Source: Pelargonium tetragonum
Taxonomy: Eukaryota > Streptophyta > Magnoliopsida > Geraniales > Geraniaceae
Direction: 5' to 3'
NCBI GenBank assembly: GCA_036897445.1
Contig: JAYMTL010000044.1
Location: forward strand, 1 to 64,000
Length of the DNA: 64,000 nt
Part shown: one piece after another, positions 13,001-25,300 of the stretch
How the letters are laid out: each line of letters opens with the position of its first letter
Position numbering within the stretch: the stretch's first letter is position 1
Position numbers and translations under genes: made by a program
The notes under the pieces: model-generated
What the model saw: the letters and a program-made list of their open reading frames with translations, nothing else
Told to the model about the DNA's origin: nothing
Databases searched by the model: none

Positions 13001-15230
13001 GCTATAGAGCTCTAATTTATCCTTAAATCTAGTTTTATTTAAAGGGTTTCTATTCTACTTTGATAAGGGCAACAGAAAGATGGAGTTATACCTTTCTGTA
13101 AGTTGAGGAGTAATTCTTCCTTTTTTATTGCCTAGGATACCCACACTGCGCTACTACATGAGGTTTCTTAGGGGGCTCCTTATAGGTGTTACCCGCTTGG
13201 AACTAATGAGAACTTCTTTATTTCACAATTTAGATTCTCCAGGGTTTCAACTAAATAAAATTTTTAATGTTTAATGGGTGTATGCTCGATAAAGACTCCG
13301 CTACCCCAGACCCCTTAAAATTCTCAGTTTTGTACATAGTAAGAACTTTCCAAAACTTCCTTTTTCTTTTATCTTGCACCATATCAGTATTATCAGTTAT
13401 AGTATTAAGCCCTTTTTCAGTCAGTCATTTTCTTTAGGACTAGCTGATACTATTACTATCCTTGGGATCTTAAAGGCGTTCTTTGTTTCCGGTTAAAGCT
13501 TATATTCAGTACTAATTTATTGATCTCATATGGGGTGAGAGGTCTTGGAAATTTTGCATGGGGTATCAGAGGATAAGTTTCCGGATTCCCGCCTCGGGAC
13601 AGAACAGAAGTCAAAATGCTTTTTTATAGGTTACAAGGTGCAGCTAGTAGAGTCAAAACCGAGTGGGAGTCAGAAGTCTTGTTAATAGTAAGAATTGCAT
13701 TATAAGGAAACGCGGCAATTAAAAAAGGATCCAGGAATATACAAGAAGGTAAGTCATCCGTTAAGCGAAGGGGGAGAGTGCGTTAGTAGAGTATAATCTT
13801 GGGAATGAAAAGTATGCCTCGGTTTGCTAGGTAAGATTTTAGATTATAAAAAAGGGATGCAAAGTGGCCGCTCTTAGTGGGCCTCTAATTATATAAATTC
13901 TTCTTTAAATTTAAAGTAAGTTCTTATACTCTTATACAATTAGGTGTCATTCCACAGCAAGAGCTACCTAAGAATTTGAATTTATAGACTCTGATCTCAT
14001 TCCACAGGACTAGCTTTTACTCGATTAATTATAAGCATTTAACCCAATAAAAATAGGGATCCTCAGGGATAGCTTTTTTTATTTAGAATAAGCAACAAAT
14101 AGACAAAAAGGAATCCTTGTTATGTTTATGTGCTTTTTGTGTTGGATAATACCAACTTTCTAATGCAAGTACGGAATTTTGTTATTTTCCTCCGATTTTT
14201 TTTTAATATTTTAAGGTTCGAGCTTCTACTTATATCAGCTTTAGCGTTTCGCTAAAAGTTTTGAAGTGTACTCCCTTTGTAAGAATCAGCGCCTTTATCT
14301 AAATGTCAACTTAAAGCAAAAGAAATCCGAAGAGGAGCCTTACTTAATAGAAGTTATTTTGGGGCAAAAAGTGGGTTGGGGAATGCAATAAGGTAAATAA
14401 GCTTCGTTTAATAATTCAGTATTTTTTTATCAGGCATTTCTGATTGGGAGCCCAGATAGATTATAGCATACAACAGTCTACGTGGGTTTCCTGATAAAGC
14501 AAGCTTGCCAAGGACCCTTTCAATTTAATGTCTTTTATTTAATCTAAGCATTTCAAATTATCCCGTTATCCAGTAAATAAAGAGGAAAAGTTAACAAATA
14601 TATAAATAGAAGAGAAGTTTCGAACCTATAACACTTAACTCACCCTAGAAAGAAGGGGCCCGCGGGGCTTCCTAAATAAGACAGCCAAAGGGTAGTCCAA
14701 ACCCCCAAATCCGTGAATAAAGGAAGGGGTACCTACTTTATAAATTTATAAAAAGAAAATTGAGTTCGAAACCAGTCGATCAGTTTTCCTGAGCCGGATG
14801 CCCTTTTGAAATACTTAAGGGCTTAGCTTAAGATTAAGATCCCCATACAGAATTCATTACAAGGACCGGATCCAGAGAGAAATTTCCAATATCTATCCAG
14901 AGTAAATAGAAAGAAGTTCCACTCTAAAATCTAAGCAGGGCTTGCTTTGAAAAGACCCTAAGCCAAGGAGTTAATGATTTAGCAACAAAAGGATCGAAAA
15001 GGGTACCTCTTACTAGGTTTGGCAGTTACTACTCCTTTTTTCAGAACTAGTCCTTCTTCAGCGAGTGCCCTCATTTCTTTATAGAGAGGTCTTCTCCTTA
15101 AACTACTAATACAAAAATTCTACCTATTACTAAAAAGAATCTAATAAAGTAAATACTAGGATACCTTATCTTAGTATATTAGTTTAAGTAGAATAGACAC
15201 CAAGAAGAAGAAAGCTCCGAAGAGTAGTAC
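10091..15230. other. Unassigned spacer
   Basis: No gene is seen. Between about 10.87 and 12.0 kb the plus strand is C-rich. It holds a block near 10.96-11.01 kb (GGAAACCTGAAAT ... GCAACTCC) resembling modules in the 34.7-40.6 kb array and near 46.05 and 58.35 kb. The 13-base motif GGTAATGTAATTA occurs at 10426-10438. The rest holds nothing I can name. Confidence 0.55.
10426..10438 (+). repeat. GGTAATGTAATTA motif, copy 1
   Basis: This is an exact copy of a 13-base motif found five times in the window. Its function is unknown. About 0.01 copies are expected from base composition alone over both strands. Confidence 0.6.
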
Positions 15231-15275
15231 TAAGCTATGAAGACTCATAATCTTAGTTTGAGTCTTCATAGCTTA
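15231..15275. repeat. Perfect 17-bp inverted repeat with 11-base loop
   Basis: TAAGCTATGAAGACTCA (15231-15247) is the exact reverse complement of 15259-15275, with an 11-base spacer between. A perfect 17-bp stem with so short a loop is not expected by chance in 64 kb. It could fold as a very stable hairpin in DNA or RNA. In plant mitochondria stem-loops often protect transcript 3' ends or mark processing sites, but no gene is seen upstream on either strand. A template-switch origin is equally possible. Confidence 0.9.
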
Positions 15276-16350
15276 CTAGGGATACCTTCTGAATGTAATG
15301 ATATGCATTATCAATCTGCGCGTTTTAACAAGACTCCGTTAAAAAAGGTATCGGATAAGTCCAAAGTTTTGTTTGAAGTTCTATTGATGTTGGTTTAGGA
15401 GGGAATAAAGTATCCTTTTGAACAGATAAGTTGCAACTTTCTCTTACACTAAATTTAAGATTTAAGATAATTACTAGAAATGAAATTGTAGCATCTCATT
15501 TTTATTCGTATTTCTATAGGTTTTATAAAGTCTAAAAGTAGACTTTTGCTCGACTGCCCACTCTTTTGTCCCTTGTAAAACCTAGAACTACTTCTTTTTG
15601 GCATGTACCTAAAAACTATACCGAGTGCCTTTACCTAGATTGAATAGAAAGCGGGCTAAGCTTCCTTAGAACTTAGAATCCAAAAAAGAGGCCGGGAAAA
15701 AGATAATTTCAGTAAAGATGGAATAAAATAGTTATTAATATTGTAAGATAATCTCGGGGTATAAAGGAAGTCCCTCTAGTTTAGGTGTACTTATGATAGA
15801 GTTTTTTCTATTTCTTTCTAAATGAATCTTGGTTTTATAAGGTAACACTAAAATGGACATTTACTTATTGTATGAATGGTCTCCTCTTAAGTATTCGCAG
15901 GAATTCCTCACTTGTCAAAAGGGCCTTTCGTAGCTATTAACTTGACTCCATTTGTAACCTTTTTGTTTCTGACAAGTGGAGTTGGAATTAAAAACTTCAT
16001 TTTATATCAGAAAAAGGATAGCTGTCTATCGTACATGATTAATGTATGTAATAATCCCTTCGGGACTATTTCGCTTTCTTGAGTTCCCAGGTAATTTGGG
16101 GTATAAAACAATAAATGACAGGAGTCAAAACATAGCATCAGGATATATATATATATATAAGCTGGGGAATTTTCAAGGCTAAAAATAAGATAAGATAAAT
16201 AACGGACTACGTTAAATAGGGTGCTTTTTCCGCATAATCCTTAAAATTACCGCTTACCAAGAAGTAATTAATAGGATCCATAATAAAACTTCTAGTTAGC
16301 TAATTAGTTTGAGAAGTTCATAATTTGGTTATAATGCTAGAAGAAAACAT
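15276..16350. other. Unassigned spacer with an AT microsatellite
   Basis: No gene is seen. A run of about eight AT dinucleotides lies at 16143-16159. The words CACTTGTC and GACAAGTG, near 15.91 and 15.97 kb, form a weak 8-bp inverted repeat that is within chance. Confidence 0.5.
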
Positions 16351-16422
16351 TTATGAAGTTGGGATTTGAACCTGCGCCCAGTCTATTAACAGTCGGACGT
16401 TCTAACACTAAATTCGAAAAAT
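16351..16422 (-). pseudogene. Decayed tRNA-Asn-like gene
   Basis: Read on the minus strand, this 72-base block aligns without gaps to the intact tRNA-Asn of this window. The anticodon loop CTGTTAA (anticodon GUU) and the T-loop TTCAAAT are identical to it, and much of the D-loop and of both arms is similar. The stems no longer pair: the anticodon stem keeps two of five pairs, the T-stem two of five, and the acceptor strands do not match. It is therefore a dead copy, not a working tRNA. Whether it came from this trnN or from another tRNA with a similar loop is an inference. Confidence 0.6.
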
Positions 16423-19400
16423 GAAAATGAGTTAACAAAGGAATCGGTATTAATATAGAATTTCCCCTATATAGAATCCTGAACATGAAGTTAAAAAATT
16501 CATAAAATTCTTTCTATATAGCATTCTCTATCTTCGCGTTGACTGAACCGTATTGCTTACTTTGAGTTACACCTTACTTCTTTATACTTAGTATCTGCTT
16601 GCACTCAATTTGATATTTTGATATTCAGAGCATCACGAGATTTGTACAAGCGATCTATAATTAAGTAAATTAAAGTGGCTACTCAAATCAGTATAAGACT
16701 AAACTTCACTTTTAGTGTTATCCACTTCGATTTTCTAACCTTAGTTTAGCAATTTCACACTAGCAGTCGCAAAAAGTCCAATATAAACATAAGGGGACAC
16801 GGGGCCTTTCCTTATTATCTAAGTACAAACTACCATATAATTCTAATAAGAAAAATGAGAACTAAATCTAAATAGAAAATACCTGGAAGGTCAATTTTAG
16901 TAGTATACCTTCTAATTAGTAATTAAGCAGCTACCTTTTTTCAAAATTCCCGAAGATAGTCAAACACTATTAAAAAGGAAAGCCTTTGAAAATCAAACTC
17001 ATGCTTGCAGATTTTAAGACTTTTTTTGTGATATGCTGAGGAGAATTGCTGAATTTAAAGGGCACAATAAGATGACTGATGAGTTTGTCCATGAGAAAGA
17101 AAATAATAAAAAACATTTTTGTACATAAGTCAGAAAGATTCTGTCAATAGCAGTCTTTTTCTATTGAGTGTGTACGTTAAGTAGAGGGATTTAGAGTCCT
17201 TTAATTATAATAAATGGAAGCTAATTTAGGTTACATGGACTACTAATGCATAGTAAAATAAGTACAAAAGGAGCTTTCTAAGAATCCTAGTAGTAAACGT
17301 CACTTAATTTATAGATTAGACTCCTTTTTCCCTCAGTGGAACTTTTCAAAATTTAATCGAGTTTTAATCGAATGACTATATTTTATTCGAGTTCCTATTC
17401 TGAAAAGTCACACCCTTGCAGCTATATTAATTAAAAACTCTATGTGTTAATTCTGAATTGGAAATTTCACTATATAATATTAAGTCAAACTGCTCACAAA
17501 AAAGAAAAAGGGAAGTTTACCTTAATGACTGGGAATTCAATATAGTGTAATAAAGAAATGCATAGGTATTTAGATTCAGCAAGACAAGCTTGCCTTTACA
17601 ATCAAGGATTAGTCTTGCTCTGGTTTCGAAATCCTTTAAATGCTCCTATATAAGACTTTTTACACTGTGGGTTAAGAAGCTCTCCCAGTAAAAATTAACA
17701 CCAAACTTTACAAGAGGGGCCCTAAGTTAAGTAAAGGAATTTATTAAGGAAATACTACTGGGATTCTAAAAAGGAGTCGCTTGTTAGTTTTTCCCTTGAA
17801 GTGAACTCGTGTAATTAAGTCGGGAGTATATAAGTTCTATTTTCTGCACGCCCTGTCATAATTATAGGAAGTTCGGCTCCTTAGGATATACATATCTAAA
17901 CTCGCATGTTTCCTATCAAACTTTCTTTTTTTAATAAGATATTTTGCTAGGCATAGAGTACAAAAAGTAGTTGAATTTTGTATTGCAAGTTTGAAATTCC
18001 TTCTTTGGTCGAATGGAACCAAATCCAACGAAATTCTACAAAAGTAGCGGCAATTTGAAAGAAGCTTTACTGCAAAATTTTTTGCTTTATACTTATACTA
18101 CTTCTATTTTCAGCAGGCACAAAAATGACATTATTTCATAATATATTATGAATTTCTATATAAATGTTAGACTCAGCTCTCCTTTGCGAAGCACTCTCCT
18201 CCTTAATATATGTATATAAGGCTCTCTAGAACTCTTTTCATTTTCTGTACACTTCTTAGTCTCTCTTTTCAACATCCGATTCCGTTTTAAGATTTTCACA
18301 GTATATTCCCAGATAGGGATTCGTTGATCTACTACTAGGGATTTCGTTTGTTATTCTATAAAAAAGCGTTCCATTATCTTATAGTAGCCAGGGCTTTGGA
18401 TTAGGTTTCTATATTAGACGGAGTTGGTAGTTGTTATCAGAAAAAGGTACTATGGCTCAAGGTTTTTTATAGGGAATTTGTTAATGAAAATGGGTCAAAT
18501 TTGAGTTGCAAATGGATCCCCTTGACGTTACTTTCTTAATTGTTATCTAGAATTTGGTTGTATATATCCATTTTTAGGTTCCGCATTATATTAAGTAATT
18601 TAACTTGTTTGAGCTCTCAGCTCCCTTAGAGTAACTCAGTTATTTCATATGATATTCTAGGGGATCTTTCAATCTAAGCGATTCAATTGCCCGCGGAACT
18701 GCCCTTATATCCTTAACCCCAGCCAACCCTTCTTTTACCCGACGTGCTAGCGTACGAAAGGTAGTCTTTTTATTCAGGAAAGTTTATTCGCCTTTATTTC
18801 TGAGTGCACGAATGTTTCTCTATTCCTTTTTATTGTTATTTCACTCTTCTTAGAGTCAAGCTATCTTGTGACATTTACATTAAAAGAATTTGTTATCGAA
18901 GTGGGGCAATCCCAGGAATAAGATATCCTATTAACGACATAGGTATACATACTTCTATAGTAGTAAGATATCATTTAATTCACAATAACAAAAGGGTTCG
19001 GTTAATAGTTCTATACTAGCAATTTGAAGTTAAGTAAGGCCTCATTTTATAATCATAAAAACTCTTCTTGAATTTAATCAAATAAGTGTAGCCTTGTCCT
19101 GGTAAGAACAAAAAGGTTTCACTTAACTCTTATCTTATCACAAGAGGGGGTATCTTCAAACAAAAAAGACATAAGAAAGAAGACTCCTTTTAATTACGTG
19201 CCCTGGACTGAAAACTAGAAGAAATTTATGCTTTCTCATAAACGAAACTTATCCAGGTAGACAATGGCCAAAGTTCTCACGAAATTTAGCAAACAAATAT
19301 TCATAGAAGTGTCCGTGGTAGATTAGCAAGATCTATGATAATTAGGGACTGAGCAGCCGTATAAGTAACGAGTCTAGTCGTACTGTAAAAAAAAATTATA

Positions 19401-22264
19401 GAAGTCATCATAACTAAGCTTGTAAGTTCTTTCTGTAAGTTTCAATTAAGTATGCAAAAGCCTCCAGATAAGTATGAAAATTTTAGTAGGATCTAAATCC
19501 TAACAGCTGATGGCTAGATAATTAGGGTTTTAATTAGTATCACCTGTTCGAACTAGAGAATATAAGGAATATTATATAATTTATAAGTTGAATAGAGCTT
19601 CGTCTTAAATGAGTATAGATACAGGATCTCGTCTATTCTGCGTATTTCTATTCTCGGGGGGTTCAAAGTCAAAGTTCTGAAAATTGAATGAAGTATCCTC
19701 TGACTTTCTAAACTTTAGTTTAAAGATCCATTCCAGTCTTAACATATAAGTAAGGGGCTCTAATTTCTATCTTTTAAAGAGGAATTACCCTTTTTGAATA
19801 TAAGACCTTGCTAGTTATCAAAAGTTGCTGCGCGCCCTAGTCTTAATCAATAAATAAAAAATTGTAGATATTTTCGATTGTAGAATTCCTTTATAATTAG
19901 GAGCTCCTAAATTAATGAGTTAAAGAGCTAAGCTAAAACAATAGTAAATAGTAAGAAGCAAAAAGAAAAGAGTAGAAAAAAAGAAGGATATAATTACAAG
20001 GGTTCTAATCCTTCAATCCTTTAGGCTTTATTTCTTCTGATCACTTTAATAAGACTACAACACATTAAATCTCGATTTGAACTATAAGTAGGAAGGAATA
20101 TAGGTAAGGACTCTCGCATTGTTCATCGTAAAATGTTGTATAAATAGCATAGAAAGCTTTTGACTCGGTTATACCAAGGTGAAGTGGTAACAAGCGGTAT
20201 CCGTAAATAATGCTCAAGCTTTTTTTCCTATCTATTAGAGATAGTTTTATAGGTATACAAGTTATTAAAAATCTTACTAAGGTTTTGATAAATGTGGAAG
20301 AGCTACTGTGTACCTCTTTTTAGAAACACCACTAAAATGGATTCATAAAATGTGACACAATTCGTAAGAAAATCAAATTAAGCTAGCCTAGTTACTGTTC
20401 GGGAATAGCTTGACAAGGGTCATATTTGCCCTAATAGGAACCCAATGAGCTGTATTATAATTGGAGCCCTTACCCGGAATCCCTAGTGGACTTAAGAATA
20501 GCTGGTTAATTACGTTTGCCAAAGGAGACTCTATGGCTTTGTCATCCTAGTAATTCTATTTTGATGCAATATCCTGATTTTTAAGGACTAACTCTCTTTA
20601 AGTTACCGAACTAACCTATCTTCCGTTTTTCCTATCATATTAATTTGCCAGGCGCCCATAATAAGGTTGGTAACTGGCCCATATTTAATGATTCTTTTAC
20701 GCCAAATCAAAGCAAGCCAGAAAAGAGAATCACCGGGTTTATTATAGGGCATTCGTTAACTGATGGGTCATAGGCCCCAAAAAAGTCAAAATCCCTGTTA
20801 GTAGTCCCCTTTATTTAGATGCTGTTAAATTCTCAAAGGTAGGTATAATAAGAAATTCCTTTTCTTTTTTTGTCTTAGTCAGAGATTTACGTCTCAATAT
20901 ACATTTGAGGTATATTTATATTTGACTTAGCCTCTTCACAGAAGGGCTTGGACAAGGATACTTTGACTTACATAATAATATGATAATATTTAACTAAATA
21001 AGGGGTTGCTTATATACCTTGAGGCTTCACGACAAAAATGAAGTAAATTAGTTATAGCTGAAATTTCAATTCTATCTTTCTTTGACTTTTTCCGAAACCC
21101 TGTTGTAATTAAAAGTTAGGGACTCCTCCTGTGAGTTTTTACAGGCATACGAGGTACCTAGGTTAAAAAACTACTTTACGTCTATACTTAACAACACTAT
21201 AACCTTAAGAGTCCGAATAAAGATTTGAAATAAGGGAAAACATCCTAGCCAGTTTCAAAATTATAAGAGCCGTCTATAGCTGATAAAAGATAGAGTTTAA
21301 AGGTTCGATTCCTAGCATTTTTCCAAACTTCTTCAAGGAGCCCGTCCTATTCAGAAAAGTGTTTGTCGTAGGTAAATAAGGTTCCCCGGAATACCCTTTA
21401 ATCGCGGTACATATTACCCGCCTCAATTTGTAAAGAAAGTCGCCTTTATAAAAAATGAGTCCTTTTGACATAATACTAAATTCTCACAACAAGGATCCGT
21501 TATTGGGTACTCTATTCACCTAAAGAAATACTGGAATTTCATATTCGAAAGAAATCCCTCACTATTGAACGCGGATTCGTACATCTCGAGCACTTGACCA
21601 AGGGAATCTTTGCTAATTTGACTCTTCACAAAGCTCTACTCTCTTTCGAACTAAACGTTCCACAAATTAGTAAATATAAGAAAGACTAGATTTGAGCTAA
21701 TGTAGCATTCCTTCATTTGAGGAAATGCTAAAAAACTTCTAATAACTAGTCTAAACTTGGATAATTTAAAGTAACCTCGCTTTTAGGCAATACTTTATTG
21801 AAGTATGTATGAACTCCCCTTTATTATATTAGAGTAGTTTTGTCTTCAGTACTGAGTTCTTCGATAAGGTATATTCTCCTGGGTTTAGAAACTATAAGAG
21901 CAATCTTGTAAAAAAGGGAAATATTTGGTTTGAGCCTCTAGAAATAAAGGCTAAAGCTTAGCTTCGTAAGGTATCCTTTCTATGGGATTATCATAACTAC
22001 CTTATTAGTACGAAGTTAATGAAAATGGAATTTGTTCTGAAAAAGAAAAAAACATCGAAAAGAAAGCCCCTTGTTAAGTTAAACACGAGAAAAATAATAT
22101 TGGTGAGTTCTTGATCAAGTGAAGTAAGCGAAAACCCTTAGAAATTGAAAAGTCCACTGTTGATAAATAGGAGGTTTTTAGGTAATGAAATTAAGAGTAC
22201 TTTGGAGAAAAAGAGGTTCCAAGAGTTATGTATTCCCTTTAAGAACACATCAAGGTAAAGTTTA
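16423..22264. other. Unassigned spacer
   Basis: No gene is seen. One exact GGTTCTAATC motif lies at 20001-20010. A weak resemblance to a group II intron domain V near 19351-19387 fails on stem pairing. All open frames are shorter than 75 codons. Confidence 0.55.
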
Positions 22265-22336
22265 ACCTTGTGATAGGACTTGAACCCACGATCTTTCTAT
22301 TAAGACTGCCCGACTCTACCACTACAAAATTCTAAA
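22265..22336 (-). pseudogene. Decayed class I tRNA gene, nearest tRNA-Asn by eye
   Basis: On the minus strand a 72-base block has tRNA spacing. The D-loop AGTGGTA is identical to that of the intact trnN, and the anticodon loop GTCTTAA has T at position 33. The 5-base T-stem GTGGG/CCTAT pairs fully if G-U pairs are allowed, and the T-loop is TTCAAGT. The anticodon would read CUU. Acceptor, D and anticodon stems do not pair. By eye about 55% of positions match the window's trnN, much of it in bases common to all tRNAs, so the parent is uncertain. Confidence 0.5.
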
Positions 22337-25300
22337 AAAGTCTTAGGTATAAGAGCGTATAATCCAAGCAGTAACTCGTAGGAGGAGTCTCTTGCTCTTG
22401 AAGAGTAATTTATAACTTTCCTTCCATTTATAGTTATAGGAGTCTTGTGTTTTTGCACTCTATACCTCTCAGTTATCTTAAAGTAGAGTTATTAACTAGT
22501 ATAAGACTCCTATAAGAATTCCGTATATATAACGGGTCTCCTTTCTAAAAGAATTTTCAAATCTAGGAGTTTTTCGGGATTTTTATAAGGGGTTTCCCGT
22601 AAGGCTTTTTTGAGTAAGTGTCTTTCTAATTAGGATTTCTTGCTATAACTCCTTTTTTTAAGTTGTTAGGCTGCTTTTGTCACTCAGGAATCTTGAATCT
22701 AGTAAAGACTGAAGTTCAGAAGAGAAAGCGTAACTCCTAGGATATCCCGAGGGTTCCCTAAAACTAGCTAAAAGTAGAGTAATTAAGTTAACCAACTAGC
22801 TTCCTAGTGAAGACTCTGGAATTCCTTGTTAAAATTCGGATTGAATGCACAACTATACTTAGGTTCAAATTCGATCGTAGCTAGAGCTAAACTAAAAAGC
22901 TTAATGTATAAAAAGTTTAAAATCAAGAAGCTTCTTGATAGAAGAGGGAATAATCCTGGATTCTTATTCTTCACAACTAGAACTCCTAATGCTTTCTTTC
23001 AAGTAATCCCAGAGGACTTTTTCTCTACCAAAACTAAGAGTATATACTTTTTTAAACTAGACTTCTACCTTATTTCAAGATTTCATGAGTACGAGATGCG
23101 CTTTTTCTGTAAACAGGAAGACTCAAGTAGTAGTAGTATATTTATAGTTAGGACTCTTTTCTGGATTTTACTACAGTAGATTTTAGCTCCGAAAACTGCT
23201 AAAACCCCTCCTTAATTGCTTCTTTGATTCGTAAATTTGCACTCACAAAAAAATATAGAAAAAAAGAATAAGGAAATGCTACTAACAAGTTAGAGTCTTT
23301 TTGATTTTTGGAATAAGTATTTGCAATAATTAGAAGGTCTTATAGTTTAGCTTTACTTCTCTCTTACTTAATATAAGACAGAAATCCTGTTCTGGTACGA
23401 TTAAATTGGAGCATAAATCTTACAAACTAGAATTTACTTTATAAGTTAAAATTTTTCTTTTGTGAAGTCTTATACTTTATTTAAGAAAAGACTTGGTTAA
23501 ATCTACATACCAGGCCGGACTTCTTACTTACAAGCAAGCCTTTTTTAGTTAGATATCCTTTGTAGTATTTAAATAGGAGTCTTCATTTTGTGTCTTAAAA
23601 CCAGATAAACTGGGGGATATATGCTAGGGAACCCCTATTCAAAAGCTCCAGAGCAGAATAAATATTTACTTAAGATTTCTCAGAGATCACTAACTTTCAA
23701 TTAAAATTTTTTGATGGTGGATTAACCCCTATATAAAGAAAAGGAACCGGCCCTTTTTTTACAACATAAAAAAATAGCGATCTTTGAATCAGATGTAACT
23801 AGGGCTTGTTTATAAGACAATAAATTTTCAGTTTCAGTATAGGGATCTTTTCTCTCTATCACACTACTTCAGGAATGAGTGCAAAGCCTACTCGGGGTCA
23901 TCAAGAAAATACCAATAAGAGTCTAAATAAAAAGTAAGAAGCACTCTGTTAGTGACAGAATACTCCCCTTCATAGAATAACAAATAACCATAAACACAGA
24001 GAACTTTATGCAAGTGAGAGACAAGATCTTAAAACTAAACTGAGGCCCCTAGGAATGAGGAGCTACTTGAATTGCGAATACCCAAATAATTTATATATTC
24101 TTTTCTTTTGGCTAGAGAGAACTTATAGTAGCACAGATTCCTTCCTTAAAAGCCCCCGGATTATAAGTAGTGTAAATGAAAATCTAGAAAAAAACCTGAT
24201 TAAAGTTACACTTTTACTTATCTATTTTCCCGGAAACCTTTTGGTAATGAAAAAAGTACTTTCATATTCTTCTTGAATGGATAGGAAACCTCGTAAATGA
24301 GAGATCCCGACCAAAAGCCTTATGTGAGGTCCTCTCTCGAATTGACTGCTTAATGGACTGTAAGTGTGAATTATTTACTAAATTTTTATACTGAAAAGAC
24401 TATAGACTACACATATAAAAAAGAAAAGAGAATTTAACTTAATAAAGTTCTTATACCCCAGGGTTACCTGAATGTTAAAAGTCCTTTATGAGCTTCCTAG
24501 TAAAGAAACCCGTGCTTGTCAACACCTGACGGATCTCTTCCTTTTATTATGTACTTTTTTGTGAAGTAACAATACTAATTATATATAGAATAAGTCAAAT
24601 TATCCTATAAAAAGGGTATAAAAATCCTTTCTTCTATTCTCTGACCCAGTTAAAAGCACTTAGTAGGTAAAGCAGTACATTTATTTAGGAAAAAATGCAG
24701 ATATTAAACAAGGAAACCCAGTATTTAGACACGATGTGTACAACTCGTAGGAAATTCGTATAAAAGTTAAAGTATACGGACCTGCGCTTTTCTAGAGAAG
24801 CAAGTCTAACTTATCGGGAGTCTAGTTTGTATAAATAAGATCTACTTAAATCTGATATACTACCTAATATTAAGCAACAAATTTATGAGAATTTCAAATC
24901 ATAATTTTTATCGGGAAATAAAAGATTTAAGTGATACTTAAATTCTTGTGATTTTTAATATAATATTTCTTATAGATAGAAGTTATAGTGGGATACCCGT
25001 CAGTTACTAACGCGAGTACTAGATTTTCGTGCACCTCACGTTAGATAGTTTTCATAGATTTTTGACAGATAAGATTTTGAAAGATAGACCTAAGGAAGTA
25101 AAGAGCCTTAATTTACAAAAGACCTCTATTCTATATAGATATAGGATCAGATTCCCTACCTAAGCAATATAGACTCTATCTCTAAAAAAAAAGAATTGGG
25201 GCTCCTATTAATATAATAAGGAAACAACTCGTTAAAAGTTTCCAAAAGATAGTTTTGATTAGATTTCAGGTATAATATAAAAAGCTCCCGTGGATCAATA

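Noticed and set aside
19351-19387. Possible group II intron domain V
   Set aside because: It begins like the conserved AGCCGTA strand, but the opposite strand has mismatches, there is no proper terminal loop, and no domain VI branch-point helix follows.
21241-21330. tRNA-like stretch with GGTTCGATTCC on the plus strand
   Set aside because: The T-stem keeps only three pairs, and an Ile-type anticodon loop fits only with a seven-base variable region and no anticodon stem.
22826-23179. 117-codon open frame on the plus strand
   Set aside because: No family resemblance, a serine run from a simple repeat, no conserved neighbour, and a length within chance.
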